Assembly: GCA_900107365.1 (NCBI GenBank)
Contig: FNPS01000001.1
Location: 744,001 to 808,000 of the forward strand
From: Flavobacterium aquidurense
Lineage (GTDB): Bacteria > Bacteroidota > Bacteroidia > Flavobacteriales > Flavobacteriaceae
Direction of reading: 5' to 3'
DNA: 64,000 bases
In this document: one piece after another, positions 18,368-27,514 of the stretch
Position numbering within the stretch: the stretch's first letter is position 1
Layout of the letters: the number at the start of each line of letters is the position of its first letter
Made by a program: the position numbers and the translations under genes
The notes under the pieces: generated by a model
Told to the model about the DNA's origin: nothing
What the model saw: only the letters and a program-made list of their open reading frames with translations
The model's database searches: none

Positions 18368-20011
18368 TTGAAAAATTGTTTGTTATTTCTTTTATTGGTT
18401 CTTTTAGGTAACCCCGTTCATGCATCTGATAGTACAGATACTATTTTGGATAAGCTAAACAATGCATTAAGAAATAAACAGCGTTATGTTCAGCTTAAAG
18501 AAGAACGTATTTTAAACTTCAAAAAAATTAAATCAGAAGATTTAACGAAAGAGCAGGAGTACAACTACAATAAAACCTTATACACAGAATATTTAAAATT
18601 CAATTCTGATTCGGCTATTTTCTACGTAAAAAAGAATTTGAAAATTGCAGCTGAACTTCAGAATAAAAAATTAAAAGACCAAGCCGAACTTCAATTGGCA
18701 ACACTTTATTCGTCGTCAGGAAAATACCGTGAATCAGAAGCTCTTTTAAAAGGAATTAATAAAAAAGAATTATCAACGGTACTGCTACCGGAATATTATG
18801 AAGCTTATCGAGAGTTTTATGAGCATTATGTAGCCAATAGCTATGATAAAAAATACATACAGCAAATCAGGAGTTATCGTGATTCTTTATTAACTGTACT
18901 AAATCCGCAAACGCTGAAGTATAAAATCAATTTGATTCAGCAGCATATTTCAGATAAACGTTTTGGAATTGCTAAGAAGAAATTAATGCAATTGCTGGAA
19001 ACCGCTGATCAGGATAATACGCAATATGCAATGATTGGTTATCTCCTCGGAAGTATTTATGAAACCACACATCAATCAGAATTAAGAAAAAAATACTACG
19101 CACTGTCTGCCATTTCAGACATTAAACATGCTATAAAAGATAATGCTTCTTTGCAGGAATTGGCTTTGGCTTATTATGAATCTGGTGATGTTGATATGGC
19201 GTATAAACTAACACAGTCCGCTATTGCTGATGCACTTTTTTGCAATGTTCAGTTTCGTACGCTTCAAATGTCTGAAGTCTATTCAATCATTAATACTTCT
19301 TATTTAGAAAGAGAGGCAAAACGTAAAATGCAATTGCAATTGTATTTGCTTTTCATTAGCATTCTTTCAGTATTTTTGATTGTTGCCGTAATTTATGTTT
19401 ACAAACAAATGAAAAAAGTATCCAGAATTCGGGGAGAACTTTTTGAGACAAGTCAAAAATTAGCCGAATTAAACAAAGATATTACCGAAACCAACAATCA
19501 GTTGCAGGAACGTAACGCACAATTATCAGAATCAAATCATATTAAGGAAGAGTATATAGCACATTTCTTCAGTCTGTGCTCGACTTACATCAATAAGTTA
19601 GAAAATTATCGTATTATTTTAAATAAAAAAGCAACTGCGAAGCAATTTGACGAAATCTATAAAATGCTTAAATCAACAACGCTGGTTGATAATGAGCTGG
19701 AAGAGTTATACAAGAATTTCGATATTATCTTTTTGAATCTGTATCCAACCTTTGTGAAAGATTTCAATGATTTACTTATTAAAGAGGAGCAGATTGTTTT
19801 AAAACAGGGTGAATTATTAAATACAGAACTTCGTATTTTTGCACTTATCCGACTTGGGATTACCGACAGTGTAAAAATCGCTGCCTTTCTCCGTTACTCT
19901 TTAAGCACGATTTATAATTATCGTACCAGAGCAAGAAATAAAGCGGCAGTTTCCCGAAATGATTTTGAAGAAATGGTCATAAAAATAGGTTTAATTTCAT
20001 TAAAAATGTAA
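18368..20011 (+). CDS. DUF6377 membrane-bound regulator with tetratricopeptide-like sensor
   Basis: 547 residues starting at TTG 18368; no ATG lies upstream in frame, and the first 19 residues form a signal peptide (KNCLLFLLLVLLGNPVHA). Residues 20-315 are helical, TPR-like repeats expected in the periplasm. One transmembrane helix at about 323-345 leads to a cytoplasmic coiled coil (about 350-395). The C-terminal part (ELRIFALIRLGITDSVKIAAFLRYSLSTIYNYRTRARNKA, about 480-525) is a LuxR/sigma-like helix-turn-helix. Such one-protein sensor-regulators usually sit beside carbohydrate genes, and the GH3 gene follows. Confidence 0.85.
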   Translation: MKNCLLFLLLVLLGNPVHASDSTDTILDKLNNALRNKQRYVQLKEERILNFKKIKSEDLTKEQEYNYNKTLYTEYLKFNSDSAIFYVKKNLKIAAELQNKKLKDQAELQLATLYSSSGKYRESEALLKGINKKELSTVLLPEYYEAYREFYEHYVANSYDKKYIQQIRSYRDSLLTVLNPQTLKYKINLIQQHISDKRFGIAKKKLMQLLETADQDNTQYAMIGYLLGSIYETTHQSELRKKYYALSAISDIKHAIKDNASLQELALAYYESGDVDMAYKLTQSAIADALFCNVQFRTLQMSEVYSIINTSYLEREAKRKMQLQLYLLFISILSVFLIVAVIYVYKQMKKVSRIRGELFETSQKLAELNKDITETNNQLQERNAQLSESNHIKEEYIAHFFSLCSTYINKLENYRIILNKKATAKQFDEIYKMLKSTTLVDNELEELYKNFDIIFLNLYPTFVKDFNDLLIKEEQIVLKQGELLNTELRIFALIRLGITDSVKIAAFLRYSLSTIYNYRTRARNKAAVSRNDFEEMVIKIGLISLKM

Positions 20012-20161
20012 CGATTTATTTTAAATCTACTACTTTTTTTGCCTTTTTTAAATTATTAAATACTTGATAATTAATAGTTTAATTTTTTATTTCACTACTT
20101 TTTTTCGTCCAAAATTCTAACACGGACTATAACGTTATAGCTTTACAATATTATTATAAGG

Positions 20162-20169
20162 TACTTTTG
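20162..20169 (+). promoter_or_regulatory. candidate -7 box (TACTTTTG) for the GH3 gene
   Basis: Exact TAnnTTTG match 49 bp before the ATG at 20218, in a gene-free gap after the regulator. Confidence 0.4.
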
Positions 20170-20217
20170 ACTAAAAGTCTCTGCTTATAAATTAAATGCT
20201 TTAATAAATTAATAGTT

Positions 20218-22434
20218 ATGTTCAAAAACGTTAAAACTCTTCTTGTTTTACTTGTGTTGAGTTCGTTTGGGATTAATGCCCAAAACAAAGTTCCGGTTTA
20301 TCTGGATGATAAAAAGCCAATTAACGAACGTGTTGAAGATGCACTTTCGAAAATGACAACTGCCGAAAAAATTGCCATGATTCATGCGCAATCAAAATTT
20401 AGTTCACCAGGTGTAAAACGTTTGGGAATTCCGGAAAACTGGATGACCGACGGGCCACACGGAATTCGTACTGAAGTGAAGTGGGATGAATGGGATCAGG
20501 CAGGATGGACAAACGATTCTTGTATTGCATTTCCGGCTTTAACGGCACTTTCTGCAACATGGAATAAGGAATTGGCTTCTTTATACGGAAAATCAATTGG
20601 AGAAGAAGCACGTTACCGTAACAAAAATGTATTATTAGGGCCTGGAGTTAACATTTACAGAACACCATTAAACGGTCGTAACTTCGAGTATATGGGTGAA
20701 GATCCTTTCTTAACTTCAAAAATGGTGGTTCCTTATATTAAAGGAGTTCAGTCCAATGGAGTTGCAGCCTGTGTAAAACATTTTGCCCTGAACAATCAGG
20801 AAACGAATCGTAACTCAGTAAACGTAATTGTTGATGATCGTGCCTTGTACGAAATTTATCTTCCGGCTTTTAAAGCGGCTGTTCAGGAAGGTGATGCGTG
20901 GGCAATTATGGGATCTTATAACAAATACAAAGGACAACAATGTTGTCATAATGAGTTTTTATTAAACGATATTCTTCGTGGAGAATGGGGTTTCAAAGGT
21001 GTTGTAGTTTCAGATTGGGGCGGAGTTAATGATACAAAACAGGCAATTCATAATGGCTTAGATATGGAATTTGGATCCTGGACAAACGGACTTTCATGGG
21101 GAACTAGTAATGCTTATGACAACTATTATTTGGCAAAACCTTATTCAGAAATGATCAGAAAAGGAGAGATTGGAACTAAAGAATTAGACGAAAAAGTGCG
21201 TCGTATTTTACGTTTGTCCTTCTTAACTACAATGGACAAAAACAGACCTTTTGGATCTTTCGGAACGGAAGAACATGCTCAGGCAGGTTTGAAAATTGCA
21301 GAAGAAGGAATCGTATTGCTTCAAAATAATAATAACATTTTGCCAATCAATCTTTCTAAAACTAAAAAGATCGCTGTTATTGGTGAAAATGCCATTAAAA
21401 TGATGACTGTTGGTGGTGGAAGTTCTTCACTAAAAGCAAGATATGAAATTACACCGCTTGAAGGATTAAAGAAAAGAATTGGCAATCAGGCAGAAATCGT
21501 TTATGCCCGTGGTTATGTTGGAGATCCTACAAGTAATTATAATGGTGTTATTGCAAAAGTAAGTTTAGAAGAAAAACGTTCTCCGGCAGAATTGACTGCA
21601 GAAGCTTTAAAAGTAGCTAAAGATGCTGATATTGTTCTGTTTATTGGAGGTTTAAATAAAAGTGAAAACCAGGACGATGAAGGACACGATCGTAAAGGAT
21701 TAGAACTTTCGTATGGTCAGGATAAATTAATTTCTGAATTAGCGAAAGTAAATAAAAACATTGTTTACGTAAATATTTCTGGAAACGCAGTGGCAATGCC
21801 GTGGGTAAAAGAAGTTCCTGGAATTGTTCAGGGTTGGTTTTTAGGTACAGAAGCGGGAAATGCTTTGGCAGCGGTTTTAGTTGGAGATGTAAATCCTTCT
21901 GGAAAATTGACTTTCACTTTCCCGGTAAAATTATCTGATAACGGTGCACACGCTTTGGGAGAATTTCCAGGTGGAGAAGATGTAACGTATAAAGAAAGTA
22001 TTTTTGTAGGATACCGTTGGGCTGACAAACAAAAAATCAAACCATTATTCTCTTTTGGTCACGGTTTAAGTTATACCACTTACGAATATGGAAAAGTGAC
22101 TGCTGACAAAAAACAAATGTCGGCTGGAGATCAAATCACGTTTTCTGTGAAAGTTAAAAATACCGGAAGCAGAGACGGTTCTGAAGTAGTTCAGCTTTAT
22201 ATCAGCGATTTAAAATCTTCTTTGGTTCGTCCAATTAAGGAATTAAAAGGTTTTGAAAAAGTTTCGCTAAAAGCCGGAGAAGAGAAAACGGTAACTTTTA
22301 CGGTTGACAAAACTGCTTTAAGTTTCTTTGATGATAAAAAACACGACTGGGTCGCTGAGCCGGGAGCTTTTGAAGCTTTAATAGGAGCATCATCTACAGC
22401 TATAAAATCTAAAGTGAGTTTTTCACTTCAATAA
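20218..22434 (+). CDS. GH3 family beta-glucosidase, secreted
   Basis: 738 residues with a signal peptide ending at FGINAQ (about 1-22), so it acts in the periplasm or is exported. The glycoside hydrolase 3 N-terminal barrel has MTDGPHGIR, LGPGVNIYRTPLNGRNFEYMGEDP and CVKHFALNNQETNR. The nucleophile is Asp266 in VVSDWGGV. The C-terminal alpha/beta sandwich contributes the acid/base region around ENQDDEGHDR, and a fibronectin-III-like domain covers about 650-728 (VQLYISDLKSSLVRPIKELKGF). It should release glucose or related sugars from beta-linked oligosaccharides. The DUF6377 regulator lies upstream; no SusC/SusD pair is seen. Confidence 0.95.
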   Translation: MFKNVKTLLVLLVLSSFGINAQNKVPVYLDDKKPINERVEDALSKMTTAEKIAMIHAQSKFSSPGVKRLGIPENWMTDGPHGIRTEVKWDEWDQAGWTNDSCIAFPALTALSATWNKELASLYGKSIGEEARYRNKNVLLGPGVNIYRTPLNGRNFEYMGEDPFLTSKMVVPYIKGVQSNGVAACVKHFALNNQETNRNSVNVIVDDRALYEIYLPAFKAAVQEGDAWAIMGSYNKYKGQQCCHNEFLLNDILRGEWGFKGVVVSDWGGVNDTKQAIHNGLDMEFGSWTNGLSWGTSNAYDNYYLAKPYSEMIRKGEIGTKELDEKVRRILRLSFLTTMDKNRPFGSFGTEEHAQAGLKIAEEGIVLLQNNNNILPINLSKTKKIAVIGENAIKMMTVGGGSSSLKARYEITPLEGLKKRIGNQAEIVYARGYVGDPTSNYNGVIAKVSLEEKRSPAELTAEALKVAKDADIVLFIGGLNKSENQDDEGHDRKGLELSYGQDKLISELAKVNKNIVYVNISGNAVAMPWVKEVPGIVQGWFLGTEAGNALAAVLVGDVNPSGKLTFTFPVKLSDNGAHALGEFPGGEDVTYKESIFVGYRWADKQKIKPLFSFGHGLSYTTYEYGKVTADKKQMSAGDQITFSVKVKNTGSRDGSEVVQLYISDLKSSLVRPIKELKGFEKVSLKAGEEKTVTFTVDKTALSFFDDKKHDWVAEPGAFEALIGASSTAIKSKVSFSLQ

Positions 22435-22464
22435 TTTCATTAATTTTCTAAATTGGTTGGTTGT

Positions 22465-22501
22465 AAAGCTGCAATGGTAAAAAGTTGCAGCTTTGCTTTT
22501 T
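22465..22501 (+). terminator. intrinsic terminator
   Basis: Stem aaagctgcaa (22465-22474) / ttgcagcttt (22485-22494), 10-nt loop, then gcttttt. It follows the GH3 gene. Confidence 0.75.
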
Positions 22502-22519
22502 AAAGAAAAGTTATATGTA

Positions 22520-22546
22520 AAATGTTAGATGTTAGATGTTAGAAGT
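22520..22546 (+). repeat. short TTAGATG array
   Basis: Three successive gttagat units (atgttagatgttagatgttag) lie between the GH3 terminator and the DUF1349 gene; a small relative of the other 7-8 bp arrays. Confidence 0.7.
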
Positions 22547-22569
22547 TTTGCATCTTAAAAAAAATATTT

Positions 22570-23220
22570 ATGAAACAAATAGTACTATTGGTCACAGCAT
22601 TTATTTTATTTCAAAACCTTTCGGCGCAAAGCCTGAATAAAATGCAGTGGTTTAATGAACCTGAAAAATGGGAAATTAAAAACAATGCTTTGATTATGAA
22701 TGTAACCGCGAGCAGTGATTACTGGCGTATTTCACATTACGGATTTACCGTTGATGATGCACCGTTTTACTACGCAACTTACGGGGGAGAATTTGAAGCT
22801 AAAGTAAAAATAACAGGCAATTACATTGCTCGTTTTGACCAAATGGGATTAATGATTCGTGTTGATGAAAAAAACTACATTAAAACCGGAGTAGAATTTG
22901 TAGATGGAAAGTTCAATATCAGCACTGTGGTAACACATGATAAAAGCGATTGGAGTGTAACAACACTGGATAAAGCACCACCATTTGTCTGGATAAAAGT
23001 GGTGAGAAGACTAGATGCTGTTGAAGTATTTTTCTCTTATGATGATAAAAATTATATACTGACAAGAAATGCGCCGCTACAAGACAATACACCCGTAATG
23101 GTTGGTCTGATGGCTGCGTCTCCAGACGGAAAAGGTTTTGAAGCTAAGTTTGAAAATTTTAAAGTAACACATTTGCCGGATCAAAGAAGACTGGAGTGGC
23201 TTAAGAAGCATCAGGAATAG
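22570..23220 (+). CDS. DUF1349 domain protein, secreted
   Basis: 216 residues. A signal peptide ends about residue 20 (FQNLSAQ). The mature chain is a concanavalin-like beta sandwich of the DUF1349 type (WFNEPEKWEIKNNALIMNV, SDYWRISHYGFTVDDAPFYY, FDQMGLMIRVDEKNYIKTGVEF, VRRLDAVEVFFSYDD). This fold often binds or trims carbohydrate. No catalytic pair can be pointed out. It follows the GH3 gene on the same strand after a terminator, so separate expression is likely. Confidence 0.85.
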   Translation: MKQIVLLVTAFILFQNLSAQSLNKMQWFNEPEKWEIKNNALIMNVTASSDYWRISHYGFTVDDAPFYYATYGGEFEAKVKITGNYIARFDQMGLMIRVDEKNYIKTGVEFVDGKFNISTVVTHDKSDWSVTTLDKAPPFVWIKVVRRLDAVEVFFSYDDKNYILTRNAPLQDNTPVMVGLMAASPDGKGFEAKFENFKVTHLPDQRRLEWLKKHQE

Positions 23221-23222
23221 AT

Positions 23223-23412
23223 TAATTAGATAATTAGGAGAATTAGAAAATTAGATAATTATGTAGTTTTACTTAAGGCTTTGCGAATTTTACCGCAAAG
23301 TGCGCTAAGTATTTTTTATCGTTGTGTTTATGTTGTCTTTTTAAGTTCGCAAAGCTATATGAATAAAACTTGGCGAACTTGGCGTAAACCCTTTGTGTAC
23401 TTTGCGGTAAAA
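23223..23412. repeat. TTAGATAA array followed by a CGCAAAG-family inverted repeat
   Basis: An attagataa array covers 23223-23263. Then ttttaccgcaaagt (23288-23301) pairs perfectly with actttgcggtaaaa (23399-23412), and inner units such as gttcgcaaagc and ggcgaacttggcg continue the pairing. The inner block ttaagttcgcaaagct is repeated at 27567-27582. Confidence 0.85.
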
Positions 23413-23456
23413 TGGACACCAACCAAATTAACCTTTAAACCAAAAACAATATTTTT

Positions 23457-24611
23457 ATGAGTTCAACTTCTATTGATATTCAACCAAAAAAACATTACGA
23501 AATTCTCGACGGTTTGCGTGGAGTAGCTGCTATTTTAGTGGTTGCTTTCCATATTCTGGAAGCACATAACGGAGGGAGCCGATTTAATCAAATAATCAAC
23601 CACGGCTATTTAGCTGTTGATTTCTTTTTTCTATTGTCCGGATTTGTTGTAGCTTATGCTTATGACGATCGCTGGGCAAAAATGACACAATGGGAGTTTT
23701 ACAAACGACGCCTAATCCGTTTACAGCCTATGGTCATTATGGGAATGATCATTGGCGCGATATGCTATTATTTTCAGGCTTCTGATATTCTATTTCCACA
23801 AATTGCCGGAATGGAAGTTTGGAAAGTAATTGTAACCATGGTTATCGGTTTTACATTATTACCAATTCCACCCTCTTTGGAAATCAGAGGTTGGGGCGAA
23901 ATGCATCCTCTTGACGGGCCGGCCTGGTCGCTTTTCTTTGAATATATTGCCAATATTTTATACGCTGTTTTATTTCGTAAATTCTCGAATAAAGTAATGA
24001 CCGTTTTTGTATTGATATTTGCTGGAATGCTGATTAATTATACTGTTTTCGGGCCAAAAGGAGATGTAATTGGTGGATGGTCATTGAATCTGGAACAAAT
24101 GAATGTTGGATTTACCCGTTTATTATACCCATTTTTTGCTGGGGTTTTACTTTGCCGCTTAGGAAAGTTAATTCACATCAAAGGTGCTTTCTGGATTTGC
24201 AGTTTGATGATTTCAGCAGTGCTTATTATACCAAGAATTGGAGATGAAAACAGTTTATGGATGAACGGTTTATATGAATCCTTCTGTATTATTTTAGTAT
24301 TTCCCTTAATTGTTGCGATTGGAGCAGGAGGTGAAATTAAAAGTGCTTTTTCCGCTAAAATATGCAAGCTTTTAGGTGATATATCCTATCCAATTTACAT
24401 TACACATTATCCCTTAATTTATTGGTATACTGCCTGGGTTATCGATAATAAAATAGAGATAAAAGATGGTTACATAATTGGAATAGGTGTTTTAATTTCA
24501 AGTATTGTTATTGCTTATTTATGCTTGAAATTATACGATGAACCCGTTAGAAATTGGCTGCAAAAGAAAGTGCAAGGTTCAAACGTACAAAGGTTCAAAG
24601 GAACAAAGTAA
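23457..24611 (+). CDS. acyltransferase 3 family membrane protein
   Basis: 384 residues of the acyltransferase-3/OafA family (PF01757), inner-membrane enzymes that O-acylate surface sugars. Landmarks are the opening LDGLRGVAAILVVAFHILE, with the catalytic His, then YLAVDFFFLLSGFVVAY and DGPAWSLFFEYIANI. About ten hydrophobic helices follow. The last ~12 codons after NWLQKKVQG lie inside a GTTCAAAG repeat block (gttcaaacg, gttcaaagg, aacaaag), so the C-terminal residues SNVQRFKGTK look repeat-derived. Acceptor unknown. Confidence 0.9.
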   Translation: MSSTSIDIQPKKHYEILDGLRGVAAILVVAFHILEAHNGGSRFNQIINHGYLAVDFFFLLSGFVVAYAYDDRWAKMTQWEFYKRRLIRLQPMVIMGMIIGAICYYFQASDILFPQIAGMEVWKVIVTMVIGFTLLPIPPSLEIRGWGEMHPLDGPAWSLFFEYIANILYAVLFRKFSNKVMTVFVLIFAGMLINYTVFGPKGDVIGGWSLNLEQMNVGFTRLLYPFFAGVLLCRLGKLIHIKGAFWICSLMISAVLIIPRIGDENSLWMNGLYESFCIILVFPLIVAIGAGGEIKSAFSAKICKLLGDISYPIYITHYPLIYWYTAWVIDNKIEIKDGYIIGIGVLISSIVIAYLCLKLYDEPVRNWLQKKVQGSNVQRFKGTK

Positions 24612-24662
24612 AAAGGTTCAAAGGAAAACCTTTGCCCCTCTGTTCCTCTGCAACTCTGTACC
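24575..24662. repeat. GTTCAAAG-family inverted repeat overlapping a gene end
   Basis: Units ggttcaaa and gaacaaag on the left (24575-24625) are followed by cctttgccc, ctctgttc and ctctgtacc on the right, the complementary sense. The left arm runs through the acyltransferase stop codon at 24609-24611. Confidence 0.8.
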
Positions 24663-24710
24663 TAACTTAAAAATATTGAATTTCTAATTTTGTTAGTTAT
24701 TAGGTATTCA

Positions 24711-24753
24711 AAAAAGGGATGAAACATAATTTGTTTCATCCCTTTTATATTTT
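24711..24753. terminator. bidirectional intrinsic terminator
   Basis: Stem aaaagggatgaaac pairs with gtttcatccctttt over a 7-nt loop, with T-rich tails on both strands. It separates the convergent acyltransferase and flavin oxidoreductase genes. Confidence 0.9.
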
Positions 24754-24758
24754 TAGAA

Positions 24759-24812
24759 AAAGGTTCAAAGTTTAAAACCTTTGTCCCTTTGAACCTTTAT
24801 AACTCTGTACCT
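24759..24812. repeat. GTTCAAAG-family inverted repeat, second copy
   Basis: aaaggttcaaag (24759-24770) pairs perfectly with ctttgaaccttt (24787-24798); the tail ctctgtacc matches the tail of the 24575-24662 element. Confidence 0.85.
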
Positions 24813-24815
24813 TCT

Positions 24816-25922
24816 TTATTCTAAAACCAATTGTCCTAAAGCTTCTTTACTGAAACCTTTCAACTGATCCATTTTTCCCGCTTTGATTTTCGCAACCCAA
24901 TTTGGATCAGATAATAAAGGTCTTCCAACAGCAACCAAGTCAAAATCGCCTCTGTCGAAACGTCTGTTTAATTCTTCTAAAGAAGTTGGCTCTGAACTTT
25001 CTCCTGCAAACGCTCCAAAGAAATCTCCAGAAAGTCCCACAGAACCTACTGTAATAGTCGGTGCTCCGGTAACTTTTTTAGCCCATCCTGCAAAGTTCAA
25101 ATCAGAATCTTCAAATTCAGGTTCCCAGAAGCGACGTTGTGAACAGTGTAAAATATCAACTCCTGCCTCAACAAGAGGTGTAAGCCATGCTTCTAATTCT
25201 TGTGGATTTTTAGCCAGTTTATAATTGTAATCAGAAGGTTTAAATTGAGAAAAACGCATGATCACAGCGAAATCATTCCCAACTTGTTTTCTTATTTCTT
25301 TTACTACTTCAATAGCAAAACGATTACGTTCCGGCAAAGTTTTTCCACCGTAAATATCAGTACGTAAATTTGTTTCAGCTCTAAAGAACTGGTCAATCAA
25401 ATATCCGTGTGCACCGTGAATTTCGATAGTATCAAAACCTAATCTTTTAGCATCAGCGGCAGCTTGTCCAAAAGCGAGAATAGTATCTTCAATATCTTTT
25501 TCAGTCATGGCAACTCCATTTCTAAAATCAGGTCGGTTTAACCCAGACGGACCTTCAAAAGGAACTGGAGGAACCCATCCTGAATGATGGTTGTCCATGA
25601 TTCCCATATGCCAGATCTGTGGTCCCATTGAACCTCCGGCTGCGTGCACTTCGTCAATCACCTTTTTCCATCCTTTTAAAGCTGCGTCACCATAAAAATG
25701 AGGCACATTAGCATCATTTGATGATGAAGCTCTGTTGATCACAGTTCCTTCAGATAATATTAATCCAACTTCACCTTCAGCTCTTTTTTGATAATAAGAA
25801 GCTACTTCATCAGTTGGAATTCCGTTTGGCGAGAATGAGCGTGTCATTGGCGCCATTACGATTCGGTTTTTAAGATTTAACGTTTTTAAGTTAAATGGCG
25901 AAAACAGGTTGTTTGTACTCAT
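24816..25922 (-). CDS. Old Yellow Enzyme-family NADH:flavin oxidoreductase
   Basis: 368-residue FMN TIM barrel that reduces activated alkenes or nitro compounds with NAD(P)H. The N-terminus NLFSPFNLKTLNLKNRIVMAPMTRSFSPNGIPTDEVASYYQKRA is the OYE opening. The substrate-binding His pair and Tyr lie in FDTIEIHGAHGYLIDQFF, the Arg of VIMRFSQF follows, and GDFDLVAVGRPLLSDPNW forms the phosphate site. The gene lies 6 bp after an ArsR regulator on the same strand, so the regulator likely controls it, as with NemR/YodB-type electrophile responses (inference). Confidence 0.93.
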   Translation of the reverse strand: MSTNNLFSPFNLKTLNLKNRIVMAPMTRSFSPNGIPTDEVASYYQKRAEGEVGLILSEGTVINRASSSNDANVPHFYGDAALKGWKKVIDEVHAAGGSMGPQIWHMGIMDNHHSGWVPPVPFEGPSGLNRPDFRNGVAMTEKDIEDTILAFGQAAADAKRLGFDTIEIHGAHGYLIDQFFRAETNLRTDIYGGKTLPERNRFAIEVVKEIRKQVGNDFAVIMRFSQFKPSDYNYKLAKNPQELEAWLTPLVEAGVDILHCSQRRFWEPEFEDSDLNFAGWAKKVTGAPTITVGSVGLSGDFFGAFAGESSEPTSLEELNRRFDRGDFDLVAVGRPLLSDPNWVAKIKAGKMDQLKGFSKEALGQLVLE

Positions 25923-25928
25923 AGTAAT

Positions 25929-26231
25929 TTACAAATTAGTTTGAATTAATTTACTGAGTGCTTCAAAGGCACCTTCGTTGCGTTTATAGTAAGTCCATTG
26001 TCCCACGCGTTTGGCTTCGATAAAGCCGGCACGTTGTAAAATAGACAAGTATTCAGAAACAGTTGATTGCGTCAGGCCTGCCTTGGCTTGTATTTGCCCT
26101 ACACAAACACCGTGTTCAAATCCTGCATGCTGGAGTTGATCAGGAAAGTGTAATTCGGGTTCTTTTAGCCATTCCAGCATTTGTAATCTGGATTTGTTCG
26201 ACAGTGCCTTAAAGATTTCTATTTGTTCCAT
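25929..26231 (-). CDS. ArsR-family winged-helix regulator
   Basis: 100 residues. The helix-turn-helix is clear: IFKALSNKSRLQMLEWL, then VGQIQAKAGLTQSTVSEYLSILQRAGFIEAKRVGQWTYYKRN. The segment HGVCVGQIQ puts a Cys at the start of the DNA-binding core, a position able to sense thiol-reactive compounds, but the metal motif ELCVCDL of classic ArsR is absent. It is the first gene of a two-gene operon with the OYE reductase and probably represses it. Confidence 0.9.
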   Translation of the reverse strand: MEQIEIFKALSNKSRLQMLEWLKEPELHFPDQLQHAGFEHGVCVGQIQAKAGLTQSTVSEYLSILQRAGFIEAKRVGQWTYYKRNEGAFEALSKLIQTNL

Positions 26232-26374
26232 GGTGCAAAGATATCGACTTTTCCCGATATACCAATTTAAGAAAAAATTTTTAGGAAAATTTTATGAAAG
26301 CGAGGATGAATATAAAATACAATTGTTTGTCAAAATATATTGAAAGAAGTATTTATATTTGTTGATATATTTAT

Positions 26375-26446
26375 CACGCAAAGCCGCAAAGGCGCAAAGT
26401 TTTTAAAGCAAATAAATTATACTTTGCGACTCTGCGACTTTACGTG
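26375..26446. repeat. CGCAAAG-family inverted repeat
   Basis: cacgcaaagccgcaaaggcg... (26375-26400) pairs with actttgcgactctgcgac... (26421-26446), 22 of 26 positions. Each arm is built of 8-bp units ctttgcgN. It lies in the divergent ArsR/TlpA gap. Confidence 0.88.
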
Positions 26447-26493
26447 AGATTCAAATCTGATAACCCAAATTATCAAAAAAACTTAACCATTTT

Positions 26494-26994
26494 ATGAAAA
26501 AAACTTTACTTATTTTAGGATTCTTATGTTGCGTGATAACCAGTTCAAAAGCTCAGGTTGTAGGACTTGAAGTAGGTGATATCGCTCCAGAAATCGATCT
26601 TCCGGATACAAAAGGAAACAATGTAGCCTTAACTTCTTTAAGAGGAGATTTAGTTTTAATTGACTTTTGGGCATCGTGGTGCGGACCTTGTATTAAAGAA
26701 CAGCCAGAATTGTTAAAATTATATAATACGTATTCAGGTAAATTATCCATTTACAGTGTTTCAATGGATACTAAAAAACCACTTTGGTTAGGAGCTATTG
26801 CCAAACAAAAACTCCCATGGATACAAGTAAGCGATCTTAAATATTGGAAATCTCCAGCTGCTGTAGATTATATGCTTCAATCTGTACCCTTAAATTTTTT
26901 AATAGACAAAAACGGAATTATTTTGGCTAAAAACATTCACGGAAATGCTTTGAATGAAATGGTGAAGAGTGTATTGACACCACAGCAGAACTAG
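26494..26994 (+). CDS. TlpA-family thiol-disulfide oxidoreductase, periplasmic
   Basis: 166 residues. A signal peptide ends about residue 20 (TSSKAQ). The thioredoxin fold has the active site WASWCGPCIKEQPELLKLY (about residues 59-77) and cis-Pro region SVPLNFLIDKNGIILAKNIHG. TlpA/ResA-like proteins reduce disulfides in exported or cytochrome-maturation substrates. It is followed by a small membrane gene after 19 bp, probably one transcript. Confidence 0.93.
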   Translation: MKKTLLILGFLCCVITSSKAQVVGLEVGDIAPEIDLPDTKGNNVALTSLRGDLVLIDFWASWCGPCIKEQPELLKLYNTYSGKLSIYSVSMDTKKPLWLGAIAKQKLPWIQVSDLKYWKSPAAVDYMLQSVPLNFLIDKNGIILAKNIHGNALNEMVKSVLTPQQN

Positions 26995-27013
26995 AAAGGA
27001 AATTAGAATTAAG

Positions 27014-27484
27014 ATGGAATCAAAACTCAGCTTAGAAGAATTTCGACTAAGATTAAAAAATAATACTGAAATTGGTTCACCAAAAGCAGCATTAGGACAG
27101 GTTAGAATATTTCCTATATCTGGTGGCATAAAGCCTTTTTACGGATTTTTTGATGATAACAGTTTTAGTTTAACTGTAAATTCGACAAAGTCATCAACAA
27201 ATTTTATCATAAGAGGGAAATATGAGAGCATTAATAATAGACTTAAAGTTGATTGTATTGTTGAACCCGGTAATAAATATAAACAATTTTGGGCGTACTA
27301 TTCTCCAATAATTCTTATCGTGGCAATCAATATCTTTTTTCTCTTTTTTGCTAAAGGACTTAGGCGAGCGTCTACAATTGTTAATTTGTTTTTACTTTTT
27401 ATGGCTTTTTATTCGAGATGGAATGAAGAGAGAAAAAGAAAAAAATTAGAACAAAAGTTTATCAGCATTTTTGAAATTAGATAA
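27014..27484 (+). CDS. hypothetical membrane protein
   Basis: 156 residues without a known family. The N-terminal ~90 residues are soluble (LEEFRLRLKNNTEIGSPK, FDDNSFSLTVNSTKSSTNFIIRGKYE), followed by two hydrophobic helices at about 97-113 (SPIILIVAINIFFLFFA) and 121-138 and a basic tail. The 19-bp distance to the TlpA gene suggests co-transcription. The beta-strand pattern resembles PH-like domain membrane proteins, without certainty. Confidence 0.6.
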   Translation: MESKLSLEEFRLRLKNNTEIGSPKAALGQVRIFPISGGIKPFYGFFDDNSFSLTVNSTKSSTNFIIRGKYESINNRLKVDCIVEPGNKYKQFWAYYSPIILIVAINIFFLFFAKGLRRASTIVNLFLLFMAFYSRWNEERKRKKLEQKFISIFEIR

Positions 27485-27514
27485 GATTTGTATGGTGAGT
27501 TTACCGAATTAATT

